Source: Novosphingobium sp. (lineage in GTDB: Bacteria; Pseudomonadota; Alphaproteobacteria; Sphingomonadales; Sphingomonadaceae). Taken from it: a stretch of DNA of 8,490 bases. The stretch is from the NCBI GenBank assembly GCA_020853995.1, contig JADYXV010000317.1, positions 1-8,490 on the forward strand, written 5' to 3'. Positions 1 through 6,729 of this stretch are shown piece by piece. A program made the translations under genes and the position numbers. The notes below the pieces were generated by a model. That model saw nothing but the letters and a program-made list of their open reading frames with translations, ran no database searches and was not told the DNA's origin. How positions within the stretch are numbered: position 1 is the first letter of the stretch; each line of letters begins with the position of its first letter.

Positions 1-252
1 TATCAGAAAAAGCTGCAGGCCTATGGCCTGCGTCCATCGATGAACGGCAAGGGAAATTGTTACGATAATGCCTCCGTCGAGACGTTCTTCAAATCCCTGA
101 AGGCGGAACTCATCTGCCGGCAGAGTTGGCCAACCCGGCGTCAGGCAGAGGCCGCCATCTTCCAGTACATCAACAGGTTCTACAACACCCGCCGCCGACA
201 TTCATATCTGGGCGGCATCAGCCCGCTCGCCTTTGAAGCCAAGGTGGCTTAA
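1..252 (+). CDS. IS3-family transposase OrfB, C-terminal fragment (cut by window edge)
   Basis: The reading frame is open from the first base and ends with TAA at 250-252, giving 83 residues that are the end of the integrase (rve) catalytic domain. The key landmark is GNCYDNASVETFFKSLK: the glutamate at fragment residue 27 (bases 79-81) matches the third acidic residue of the DDE triad of IS3 transposases. It is followed by the usual YINRFYNTRRRHSYLGG tail, where the HSxLGxxSP pattern typifies the IS3 subgroup. The enzyme carries out copy-out/paste-in transposition of its element, and in complete elements it is made as an OrfAB frameshift fusion. An internal ATG at 40 is not a real start, because homology extends upstream of it. 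Whether the intact element is functional cannot be told from here; this fragment has no internal stop or frameshift. Confidence 0.92.
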   Translation, partial: YQKKLQAYGLRPSMNGKGNCYDNASVETFFKSLKAELICRQSWPTRRQAEAAIFQYINRFYNTRRRHSYLGGISPLAFEAKVA

Positions 253-289
253 TGAGATCGGTGACCGGCACAAAACCGTTACAAGTCCA
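1..289 (+). mobile_element. Right end of an IS3-family insertion sequence (partial)
   Basis: The 3' part of an IS3-type transposase is followed by a short non-coding tail. The tail reads toward CAAGTCCA, ending at about 289. Read outside-in on the minus strand it begins TGGACTTG, which fits the TG...CA termini usual for this family. The left end, orfA and most of orfB lie before the window, so the left inverted repeat and the target-site duplication cannot be checked. The exact right boundary at 289 is inferred from the terminal motif alone and could be off by several bases. Confidence 0.65.
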
Positions 290-298
290 AAACGTTGT

Positions 299-316
299 AA
301 GGGGTTTAAGGGGTTT
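299..316. repeat. Tandem direct repeat, two copies of AAGGGGTTT
   Basis: Two perfect back-to-back copies of the nonamer AAGGGGTTT occupy 299-307 and 308-316. The second copy runs into the left arm of the 35-bp inverted repeat. This sits between the probable IS end and the palindromic element. It may be a relic of replication slippage or of the insertion event; no function is evident. Confidence 0.6.
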
Positions 317-477
317 CGCGCAGAGGCGCAGAGGAAAAAGAGACCGCTGAGTCTTTTACACCGGAGGCGTTATTCCTCAAAATTGGGTGTCGGTTAAACT
401 GGCGCAGGATTAAAGTCGGCTACGCCGATCCGCTTACCCTTTGCGGTCTCTTTTTCCTCTGCGCCTCTGCGCGAAAC
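313..477. repeat. 165-bp element with perfect 35-bp terminal inverted repeats (MITE-like or long palindrome)
   Basis: Bases 313-347 and 443-477 are exact reverse complements over 35 bases. The left arm starts GTTTCGCGCAGAGG and ends AGAGACCGC; within it the unit GCGCAGAGG is repeated. The 95-base interior codes for nothing convincing. It has weaker nested pairings: TTTA+ACCG (355-358, 360-363) against CGGTTAAA (391-398) with one bulged C, and TCGGC/GCCGA at 416-420 and 424-428. The right arm ends two bases from the dsbD stop codon, so dsbD read-through RNA would contain a 35-bp duplex, which could terminate, stabilise or process the message. No target-site duplication is apparent. GCGCAGAGGCGCAGAGG-type sequences recur between genes in sphingomonad genomes as far as I recall. 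Whether this is a mobile MITE or a static repeat is not decided. Confidence 0.75.
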
Positions 478-479
478 AC

Positions 480-2513
480 TTACTGCTTTGGCAACCCCGC
501 CAACATATCCGGCGTTAAAACTTGCGGCAATTGGCGCGCCTCGCCGCCTGCGGGATACCATAGATAGAGCGGAACGCCTGCTGCGCCCTGGGTGGTCAGG
601 AATTTGGTGATGGCGGGGTCGCGGCGCGTCCAATCGCCCACCAGCACCACGACGCCGGCTGTTTCAAAGGCTTCGCGGGTGGTTTCGCGTTCGATCGAGG
701 TGCCTTCGTTGACTTTGCACGAGAGGCACCAGTCGGCGGTGAAATAGGCGAAGACGGGTTTTCCGCTTTGGCGGGCCTGTGTCAGCGCGGTCTCGGTGAA
801 CGGCTTGGCGGCGAGGATGCCACCGGTTTCGCCCGCGCTGGCAGTCGCGAGGCGGGGCGCTGCGGCGAAGGCCAAGGCGGCAAGCGCGAGGGTGGCAGGC
901 ATGACCCAGCGGGCGACGGCGCGGCCTTGGCGCTGGCCCTTTCCGGCAAAGGCCAGCACTACGGTGAAGGTAGCGGACAGCGCAATGGCGGCGGCGGCGA
1001 AGGTTTCACCACCCAAGCGCCATGCCAGCCAGCCGAGCGCGATGGCGGTGAGCGCCATCGGCACGGCCATGATGCGGCGGAAGCGGTCCATCCATGCACC
1101 GGGTTTCGGCAACAGGCCGCGCAGTTTCGGGATATATCCCAAAAGCAGGAACGGCAAAGCAAGGCCGAGGCCGAGCGCGGCAAAGACGCCAAGCGCAGCC
1201 CACCACGGCAGGACCAGCGCCGCGCCCATGGCGGCGGCCATGAACGGGCCGGTGCAGGGAGTGGCAACGAAGGCGGCAAGCAGGCCGGTGGCAAATGCGC
1301 CCGATGATCCCGCGCCGCGTTCAATCGACAGGCCGGGCAGTTCGAACAGGCCTGCAAAGTTGGCCGTGATGGCGACGGCAAGCAGCAGGAGCACTGCGAC
1401 AACGCCGGGCTCCTGCAACTGGAACGCCCAGCCCACTTGCTCTCCGCCAGCGCGCAGGGCTAGCATGACGCCGCCCAGCGCAAGGCAGGCGAGGATCACG
1501 CCGCCGGTATAGGCAAGGCCTTCTGCCTTGGCGTTGTGCGAATTGCCGCGCGCAAGAGCCAAAGCTTTGAGGCTGAGGATGGGGAATACGCAGGGCATGA
1601 TGTTGAGCACCAGCCCGCCGAGGAACGCGCCGATCAGCGCAAGGGCGAGGGCATAGGCGGAGAAGGCCGTGCCGCCCACTTCATCGCCGCCGGTGGGAAC
1701 GGTGCCGGGGGTGGCGGAGAAGGCTATGCCGCCTGCGTCCTTGCCCATGGACAGGACGCCTTCAACCTTGGACGGGTTCGCGGAACCTTGGTCCAAGGGC
1801 ACTTCGATGACTAGCACATTGCCGTTTCGGAAGAAGCGTTGCGGGGCGGCGTAATCTGCCAGACGTTCGGTTGAAAGGAACAGGTGCGGGGCATCGAGCG
1901 GCGCGCTGGCGGGGAAGGGCAGGGCGACGCGCACGGATTTGGGGCCGAGCGCGAATGTTCCGGCGCGGTCCAGAGGGGCGGGCAAAGCAGCGCGCCAGTT
2001 TTCGAACCGCGCATCTTTTGTGCCAGTGCCGAGGGTTATCGTGCCGGACAGTTCGGCGCGTTCGGGCACGCAGATCTCGTTGGTGCAGACCAGCCATTGC
2101 GCCTTGACCTTGATCGGCAGCAGCGTGCCGGGGCTTGCATCGGCGGGGACTTTGAGGGGGACGAGCACGGCATAATCGTGTTCATAAATGTGGTTCATCA
2201 AGCCCTGGATCAGCAGGGTTTGCGGCACGGGAAACTGCATGGGGCCCGCGGTGGTACCTGCGGGCAGGGTCCAGTCAAGCGTGAGGCCATAGCCCGCATC
2301 GCCGGGGTTGGACCAATAGCCGTGCCAGCCCGCTTCGGGTTGCATCAACAGCGCCAGCGTTACGGTTTCACCCGGAGCAACCGGGCCTTCTGCCAGAAGC
2401 GATGCGCGCATGTGATTGGGCGCGGCCCGGGCGGGAATTACCGATAGGCTGAGCGAAAGCCACAAGGCCGTCACAAACATCGCTATAGTGCGTAGTGTCG
2501 GCGTTCTGGCCAT
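480..2513 (-). CDS. dsbD: Thiol:disulfide interchange protein, DsbD/ScsB type
   Basis: Inner-membrane reductase that takes electrons from cytoplasmic thioredoxin and passes them to periplasmic thiols. From the ATG at 2511-2513 it has 677 residues. Residues 1-30 are a signal peptide ending in ARA. The periplasmic N-terminal domain carries a C-x4-C pair (CTNEIC, Cys143 and Cys148) in the style of ScsB/DsbD alpha domains. The central multi-helix domain (about 285-560) has the paired cysteines of the DsbD beta domain in NIMPCVFPILSLK (Cys308) and ATPCTGP (Cys420). The C-terminal thioredoxin-like domain has WCLSCK (Cys596, Cys599). All three redox-active pairs are therefore present. An in-frame TTG at 2556-2558 would add 15 residues before the signal peptide and is unlikely; the chosen ATG has GGA about 7 bases upstream. 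It is divergent from the phosphatase gene, and its 3' end abuts the 35-bp inverted repeat. It could be annotated as ScsB rather than DsbD. Confidence 0.93.
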   Translation of the reverse strand: MARTPTLRTIAMFVTALWLSLSLSVIPARAAPNHMRASLLAEGPVAPGETVTLALLMQPEAGWHGYWSNPGDAGYGLTLDWTLPAGTTAGPMQFPVPQTLLIQGLMNHIYEHDYAVLVPLKVPADASPGTLLPIKVKAQWLVCTNEICVPERAELSGTITLGTGTKDARFENWRAALPAPLDRAGTFALGPKSVRVALPFPASAPLDAPHLFLSTERLADYAAPQRFFRNGNVLVIEVPLDQGSANPSKVEGVLSMGKDAGGIAFSATPGTVPTGGDEVGGTAFSAYALALALIGAFLGGLVLNIMPCVFPILSLKALALARGNSHNAKAEGLAYTGGVILACLALGGVMLALRAGGEQVGWAFQLQEPGVVAVLLLLAVAITANFAGLFELPGLSIERGAGSSGAFATGLLAAFVATPCTGPFMAAAMGAALVLPWWAALGVFAALGLGLALPFLLLGYIPKLRGLLPKPGAWMDRFRRIMAVPMALTAIALGWLAWRLGGETFAAAAIALSATFTVVLAFAGKGQRQGRAVARWVMPATLALAALAFAAAPRLATASAGETGGILAAKPFTETALTQARQSGKPVFAYFTADWCLSCKVNEGTSIERETTREAFETAGVVVLVGDWTRRDPAITKFLTTQGAAGVPLYLWYPAGGEARQLPQVLTPDMLAGLPKQ

Positions 2514-2637
2514 GATGTTCCACAAAAGCCCCTTGAACCGGAACGCCACCGGGGCCAAGCGTAGCGTTCTTGGGGCGTCCTACGATTGGCCTTGGCCCAA
2601 GTCCAGTCTGCGTGCCCAATGGAGTATGTTCCGCGTG
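2514..2637. promoter_or_regulatory. Divergent intergenic region between dsbD and the phosphatase gene
   Basis: This 124-bp spacer must hold the start signals of two genes pointing away from each other, unless transcripts begin inside the opposing coding region. I see no convincing -35/-10 pair for either gene and no tandem CTGTCAT Pho box, although the plus-strand gene is a phosphatase. Near the middle is an 11-base odd palindrome, CTTGGCCCAAG (2591-2601), that could be a small operator but is short enough to be chance. Confidence 0.4.
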
Positions 2638-4308
2638 ATGACCTTTGCCCGCAAAGCTGCCGTTCTGCTTGCCACCATGACATTGCCGTTTGTTCCCGCC
2701 ATGGCGCAGGAAGCAGGGCCTGCGGTTTCGCAAAGTGTGCCCGCAAATGCCCCCAAACTGTTGGTGGCCATTGCGATCGACCAGCTTTCGTCCGATATCT
2801 TTGCGCAGTATCGTCAGCGCTTTACCGGCGGGTTTGCACGGCTGACCAGCGGTGCGGTGTTTCCCGCAGGCTATCAAAGCCACGCAGCAACCGAAACCTG
2901 CCCCGGCCATTCCACCATCCTGACCGGCAACCGCCCGGCGCATACCGGCGTTATTGCCAATTCGTGGATCGACCAGTCTGTTACCGTCGGGCCTAAAGTG
3001 GTCTATTGTGCAGAGGACGTGTCCAAGCGCACGGTAGGATCGCGCGATTATGTGGCATCAGTCAAAAACCTTTTGGTGCCGACGCTGGGCGAATGGCTGA
3101 AACGCGCCAATCCGGCGTCGCGCAACATTGCGGTTTCAGGCAAGGATCGCGGCGCGCTGATGATGGGCGGGCACGATATCGATCAGGTTTACTGGTGGAA
3201 AGGCAAAGGCTTTGCCACGCTGGAAGGCCGCGCTTTGGGGGCGGCGGCCGTGGCGCAGAACGCCGCTGTTGGCAGTGTTCTGGCCAAGGGTGCGCCTGCT
3301 TTTGCGCTGCCGGCCATGTGTGGGCGCAATGACCGGGCGATCAAGGCTGGAGAGACGACGATTGGCACGGGCCGTTTTGCGCTTAAGGCAGGAGAGGCAG
3401 ATGCCTTCCGCGTTTCGCCGCGGCTGGACCGCGCCACACTGGATCTGGCAGTGAAGCTGGTGGATGAGGAAAAGCTGGGCAAGGATGCCGTGCCCGATGT
3501 GCTTTCGGTCAGCCTTTCTGCGACGGACTATGTTGGCCATGCCACCGGTACTGAAGGCACGGAAATGTGCATCCAGCTGACGCAGCTTGATATGGCACTG
3601 GGCGATTTCTTTGCCAGCCTTGATAAGCGCGGCATCGATTATGCAGTGGTTCTGACGGCGGATCACGGCGGGTTTGACTTGCCTGAACGGTTGCACGAAC
3701 AGGCGCTGGAAGCATCGGCGCGGGTGAGCATGGCTGTATCGCCCGAGGCGCTATCGGCCACGTTGGGCAAGCGTTACGGGGTGGATGCCAAGGGGCTGAT
3801 CCTGTCGGACGGGCCATCGGGCGATTATTGGGTGCGCACCGACATTGCTCCCGGCCTTAAGGGCAAGATCGTTGACGATGCCAAGGCGATCCTTGAGGCG
3901 AACGACCAGGTTGAAGTGGTGCTGACTGCTGCCGAGATTGCAGCGACGCCCGCGCCAAGGCGTTCGCCCGAAGTGTGGACGATGGCAGAGCGTGCTGCTG
4001 CTTCGTACAATCCGCTGCATTCTGGCGATTTTTTGGTGTTTTTGAAGCGCGGCGTGGTGCCGATTCCTGCACCGCGTGCAGGCTATGTGGCAACGCATGG
4101 CAGCCCGTGGGATTATGACCGCCGCGTACCGATGCTGTTCTGGCGCAAGGGAATGACCGGGTTTGAACAGCCAAGCGCGGTGGAAGTGGTGGACATCGCG
4201 CCCAGCCTTGCCGCATTGGTGGGGTTGAAAGTGCCCGAAGGTTCGTTTGACGGACGCTGTCTTGATCTGGATGGTGGTTCGGGCAATACGTGTGGAGCTA
4301 CAAGATGA
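2638..4308 (+). CDS. phoK: Secreted alkaline phosphatase, PhoK/PafA type
   Basis: Exported phosphomonoesterase of the nucleotide pyrophosphatase/alkaline phosphatase superfamily, 556 residues. Residues 1-23 form a signal peptide ending PAMA before QEAG. Metal ligands are recognisable: Asp48 (AIDQL), Asp297 and His301 (TDYVGH), Asp342 and His343 (TADHGG) and His487 (ATHGSPW). Thr87 in ATETCPGH is the nucleophile position. Asn108, Lys169 and Arg171 (SGKDRG) match the phosphate-binding trio that marks the PafA/PhoK class rather than E. coli PhoA. Length and residue spacing agree, from memory, with Sphingomonas PhoK (559 residues, Thr89, Lys171, Arg173). Six cysteines follow the signal peptide. 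The start is uncertain: a GGAG at 2621-2624 lies 13 bases before this ATG, 10 before a GTG at 2635 and one base before an ATG at 2626. The mature protein is the same for each. It overlaps the next gene by ATGA. No Pho box was found, so phosphate regulation is unproven. Confidence 0.88.
   Translation: MTFARKAAVLLATMTLPFVPAMAQEAGPAVSQSVPANAPKLLVAIAIDQLSSDIFAQYRQRFTGGFARLTSGAVFPAGYQSHAATETCPGHSTILTGNRPAHTGVIANSWIDQSVTVGPKVVYCAEDVSKRTVGSRDYVASVKNLLVPTLGEWLKRANPASRNIAVSGKDRGALMMGGHDIDQVYWWKGKGFATLEGRALGAAAVAQNAAVGSVLAKGAPAFALPAMCGRNDRAIKAGETTIGTGRFALKAGEADAFRVSPRLDRATLDLAVKLVDEEKLGKDAVPDVLSVSLSATDYVGHATGTEGTEMCIQLTQLDMALGDFFASLDKRGIDYAVVLTADHGGFDLPERLHEQALEASARVSMAVSPEALSATLGKRYGVDAKGLILSDGPSGDYWVRTDIAPGLKGKIVDDAKAILEANDQVEVVLTAAEIAATPAPRRSPEVWTMAERAAASYNPLHSGDFLVFLKRGVVPIPAPRAGYVATHGSPWDYDRRVPMLFWRKGMTGFEQPSAVEVVDIAPSLAALVGLKVPEGSFDGRCLDLDGGSGNTCGATR
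4294..4297 (+). promoter_or_regulatory. Ribosome binding site of the flavin monooxygenase gene
   Basis: GGAG lies 7 bases before the ATG at 4305, inside the last codons of the phosphatase gene. It favours 4305 over the in-frame GTG at 4290 as the start. It also fits translational coupling through the ATGA overlap. Confidence 0.7.
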
Positions 4309-5525
4309 ATGAAGCGCATGCCGATGTCGTAATCCTTGGCGGTGGCCTTGTCGGCATGACTTTGGCGATTGGTCTGGCGAAAGCCGGGATCACTTCGCAT
4401 GTGGTGGATAATTCGGACCCTGCGGTGCAGACTGCCGAAGGGTTCGATGGCCGCGCATCGGCAATTTCGACGGCGAGCTGGAACCTGTACCAGCACCTTG
4501 GCATGGCCGAAGCACTGGCCCCGCTGGGCTGCCCGATTGCGTCTATTGCAGTGACTGACGGGATGAAGCCGGGGCGAATCGATTTCCAGCCCGGCGAAAG
4601 TGACGGGTCGCTGGGGCGGATGTATGCCAACCGTGATTTGCGCGTTGCGATGTACGATGCTGCGGCGCGTGAAGAGGCTATCACCTTTCACCCCAACGCG
4701 CATGTGATTACGCGGGAGCGTGGCGAACATGGCGTAAGCGTGACGCTGGCCGATGGCCGCGTGTTGAAGGGGCACTTGCTGGTGGGGGCCGAGGGCCGAA
4801 AATCACCGACGCGCGATGAAGCAGGGTTCACGCCCGCGCGTTGGGATTATGGCCACCGCGCGATCATTGCGGGCCTGACGCATGAAAAGCCGCACGGCAA
4901 TGTGGCGTGGGAAGTGTTCTATCCGGCGGGGCCGTTTGCGCTGCTGCCGGTGCTGGATGGTGCGGACGGGGTGCACCGGTCTGCGCTGGTGTGGACGGTG
5001 GCGGAAAAGGATGCCGCCGCTGTGCTGGCCATGCCCGATGCAATGTTCCTTGGCGAAGTGGCGACACGGATGCACGGCATTTTCGGCAAGACCGAACTGG
5101 CAAGCCCCCGCACATCCTATCCGCTGAACTTCCACCACACCGTGCGGGTCGTGGAGGAACGGCTGGCGCTGGTGGGCGATGCCGCGCATGGCATGCACCC
5201 GATTGCAGGGCAGGGACTGAACCTTGGTCTGCGCGATGTGGCAGCGCTGGTCGAGGTGCTGGCAGACGGCGCGCGGCTGGGGCTGGATGTGGGCGATGCA
5301 CAATTGCTGGCGCGTTATGAACGCTGGCGCGCTGCTGATACTTTCATGGTGGCGACGGCAACCGATGTGTTGACGCGCCTGTTCGGCGTTCCGGGCCGCG
5401 TCCCCTCGGCCATCCGCCGCTTGGGCATGGCGGGCGTGCAACGCATGGGCCCGCTGAAACGCTGGTTCATGGATGAGGCGCGCGGGATGAGCGGCGACCT
5501 GCCGAAGCTGTTGCGCGCCGCCTGA
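4305..5525 (+). CDS. FAD-dependent monooxygenase, UbiH/UbiF/VisC/COQ6 family
   Basis: Aromatic-ring hydroxylase of 406 residues, probably one of the ubiquinone-ring hydroxylases that use FAD and NAD(P)H with molecular oxygen at the inner membrane. The N-terminal Rossmann motif is VVILGGGLVGMTLA (GGGLVG at 12-17). The FGRASAIS-like segment DGRASAIS (48-55) is a family hallmark near the flavin. The DG-type motif is LLVGAEGRKSPTR (158-170), with Glu in place of the usual Asp. The flavin-ribityl GD motif is LALVGDAAHGMHPIAGQG (287-304), followed by LNLGLRDVAAL. The length is normal for the family and no residue appears lost apart from that conservative change. Which ring position it acts on (UbiH, UbiF or an alphaproteobacterial UbiL-like enzyme) cannot be read from the sequence, so no symbol is given. 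It is probably co-transcribed and translationally coupled with the upstream phosphatase gene. Its stop is four bases from the convergent hisZ stop. Confidence 0.9.
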   Translation: MNEAHADVVILGGGLVGMTLAIGLAKAGITSHVVDNSDPAVQTAEGFDGRASAISTASWNLYQHLGMAEALAPLGCPIASIAVTDGMKPGRIDFQPGESDGSLGRMYANRDLRVAMYDAAAREEAITFHPNAHVITRERGEHGVSVTLADGRVLKGHLLVGAEGRKSPTRDEAGFTPARWDYGHRAIIAGLTHEKPHGNVAWEVFYPAGPFALLPVLDGADGVHRSALVWTVAEKDAAAVLAMPDAMFLGEVATRMHGIFGKTELASPRTSYPLNFHHTVRVVEERLALVGDAAHGMHPIAGQGLNLGLRDVAALVEVLADGARLGLDVGDAQLLARYERWRAADTFMVATATDVLTRLFGVPGRVPSAIRRLGMAGVQRMGPLKRWFMDEARGMSGDLPKLLRAA

Positions 5526-5529
5526 CCGG

Positions 5530-6663
5530 TTAAGCTTTCTCGGGTCCGTTTGCGCCAAGGACATGCGTGCAGCCCAGTATGGTGGCGCTGTCTGTGTCTG
5601 ACAAGGCGGCAACCGTGCGCCATCCGATCGAGCGCAGGCGGGCCGCTTCATTGCGATCATGGCCCAAAGGCAGGAACACGCGGTCTTCGGCGGGTTCGTT
5701 GGCGGCGAGAAGGTCGATCAGGGCGTCCGGGTAAAGCGAGAAGCCGGTTGCGGGTTCGCCTGCTCCAGATCCGGCGATGCGGTAAGTACCGCCGCGCCCG
5801 ACGGGGCCGCGCACGCCTTGGGCATAAAGGGTGAAGCCGAACCATGTCTGGTATTCAAAGCCGTGGCGCTCGCTGGGGTCGAGTGTCAGGCGGGCCATGC
5901 CGTTCAGGCTGGCGGCGATTTCGCGCAAGGCCGTGATGCGGCTGGCGAGCGCGCCGCCACCATTTGCATTTTTGGCATCGATCGCGGCGAGCTTTTCGAT
6001 GGCGCTGTCGAATTCGCCGGTGGCATAGAGCAGCGGCACGTAAGCCTCGCCGCCCACATCGCGTAAGCCCCCGGCATCCTTGGTATCGAGTTCGCGGCGG
6101 ACGGCTTCGATTTGCGAAGGATCGAGTGGCAGGGCCTTTTCGGCCAAGGTATCGACCAGATCGGGCAGGGTGAAATCGACACTGACGCCGCTTGCGCCTG
6201 CGGCCTGCAGGGCTTCGATGGCGAGGGCGACCATTTCGGCAGCGGCGGCGACGTTGTCTGCGCCCACCAACTCGGCCCCGCATTGCAGCTTTTCGCGCGC
6301 GGGGTTCAACCCGTCGGGCTTGATCGTGACGACTTGGCCTGCATAGCACAGGCGCAAGGGGCGCGGCGCTTCGGCAAGGCGGGTTTCGGCAAGGCGGCCG
6401 ATCTGCGGCGTATAATCGCTGCGCAGAGCCATCATCCGCAGCGAGAGTGGATCGACGAAGCGGAACATGCGGCGGCTCTGGATGCCTGCCATGCGCGCGG
6501 CAAAGCTGCGCTCGAATTCAATCGAGGGTGGCATGACGCGATCATAGCCGTGGCCGTGCATCGTGCCATGAATGGCGCGCATCACACGCGTGGCAGTGGC
6601 CGCATCGCGCGGCAAACGGTCTTCGAGGCCTTCCGGCAGCAGATCGGGGTCGCTGGTATCCAT
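5530..6663 (-). CDS. hisZ: ATP phosphoribosyltransferase regulatory subunit HisZ
   Basis: A histidyl-tRNA-synthetase paralogue of 377 residues that has no aminoacylation role. It joins the short form of HisG to make the active enzyme for step one of histidine synthesis (ATP + PRPP to phosphoribosyl-ATP). Class II synthetase-like landmarks are RSDYTPQIGR (81-90), RLCYAGQVV (104-112) and CGAELVGADN (128-137). The C-terminal part has GRGGTYR (289-295) and EPATGFSLYPDAL (303-315), which correspond to the GGRYD and motif 3 regions of HisRS. There the catalytic Gly-x-Glu-Arg is replaced by YPDA, and there is no C-terminal anticodon-binding domain; both fit HisZ rather than HisS. The ATG at 6661-6663 is supported by AAGGG (6672-6676) eight bases upstream. 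It lies downstream of serA on the same strand across a 165-bp repeat-bearing gap, so it may have its own promoter. Its presence implies that a short hisG lies elsewhere. Confidence 0.92.
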   Translation of the reverse strand: MDTSDPDLLPEGLEDRLPRDAATATRVMRAIHGTMHGHGYDRVMPPSIEFERSFAARMAGIQSRRMFRFVDPLSLRMMALRSDYTPQIGRLAETRLAEAPRPLRLCYAGQVVTIKPDGLNPAREKLQCGAELVGADNVAAAAEMVALAIEALQAAGASGVSVDFTLPDLVDTLAEKALPLDPSQIEAVRRELDTKDAGGLRDVGGEAYVPLLYATGEFDSAIEKLAAIDAKNANGGGALASRITALREIAASLNGMARLTLDPSERHGFEYQTWFGFTLYAQGVRGPVGRGGTYRIAGSGAGEPATGFSLYPDALIDLLAANEPAEDRVFLPLGHDRNEAARLRSIGWRTVAALSDTDSATILGCTHVLGANGPEKA

Positions 6664-6729
6664 GACGCGCGCCCTTAGCGGGGAATTTGTGGTGTGTCGA
6701 TGAAGGGGTGCGTTTGTTGGGTAGGAGTG

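Noticed and set aside
416..428. Small hairpin TCGGC-TAC-GCCGA as the dsbD terminator
   Set aside because: The stem is only five pairs plus a possible G-U, and on the dsbD strand it is followed by only three T residues, too weak to call.
394..633. 79-residue minus-strand frame overlapping the 35-bp repeat and the end of dsbD
   Set aside because: It is out of frame with dsbD, runs through the palindrome, has low-complexity arginine-rich content and no recognisable domain.
768..1512. Long plus-strand frames inside dsbD (179 and 238 residues)
   Set aside because: They are antisense to a well-supported membrane protein gene. Their Ala/Gly/Arg-rich composition is what high-GC antisense frames produce, and no ribosome site or domain was seen.
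2556..2558. TTG start for dsbD adding 15 residues
   Set aside because: The extension places non-signal residues before the export signal, and the ATG at 2511-2513 gives a standard signal peptide.
2591..2601. Palindrome CTTGGCCCAAG as an operator for the divergent pair
   Set aside because: Five-base arms are too short to separate from chance in GC-rich DNA, and no second copy of the site was found in the spacer.
2416..2637. Extended N-terminus of the phosphatase gene starting inside dsbD
   Set aside because: The extra 74 residues would precede a clear signal peptide and overlap the dsbD start region, so they would block export. They are an open-frame artefact.
2514..2637. Pho box controlling the phosphatase
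   Set aside because: No CTGTCAT-like direct repeats at the expected 11-bp period are present in this spacer on either strand.
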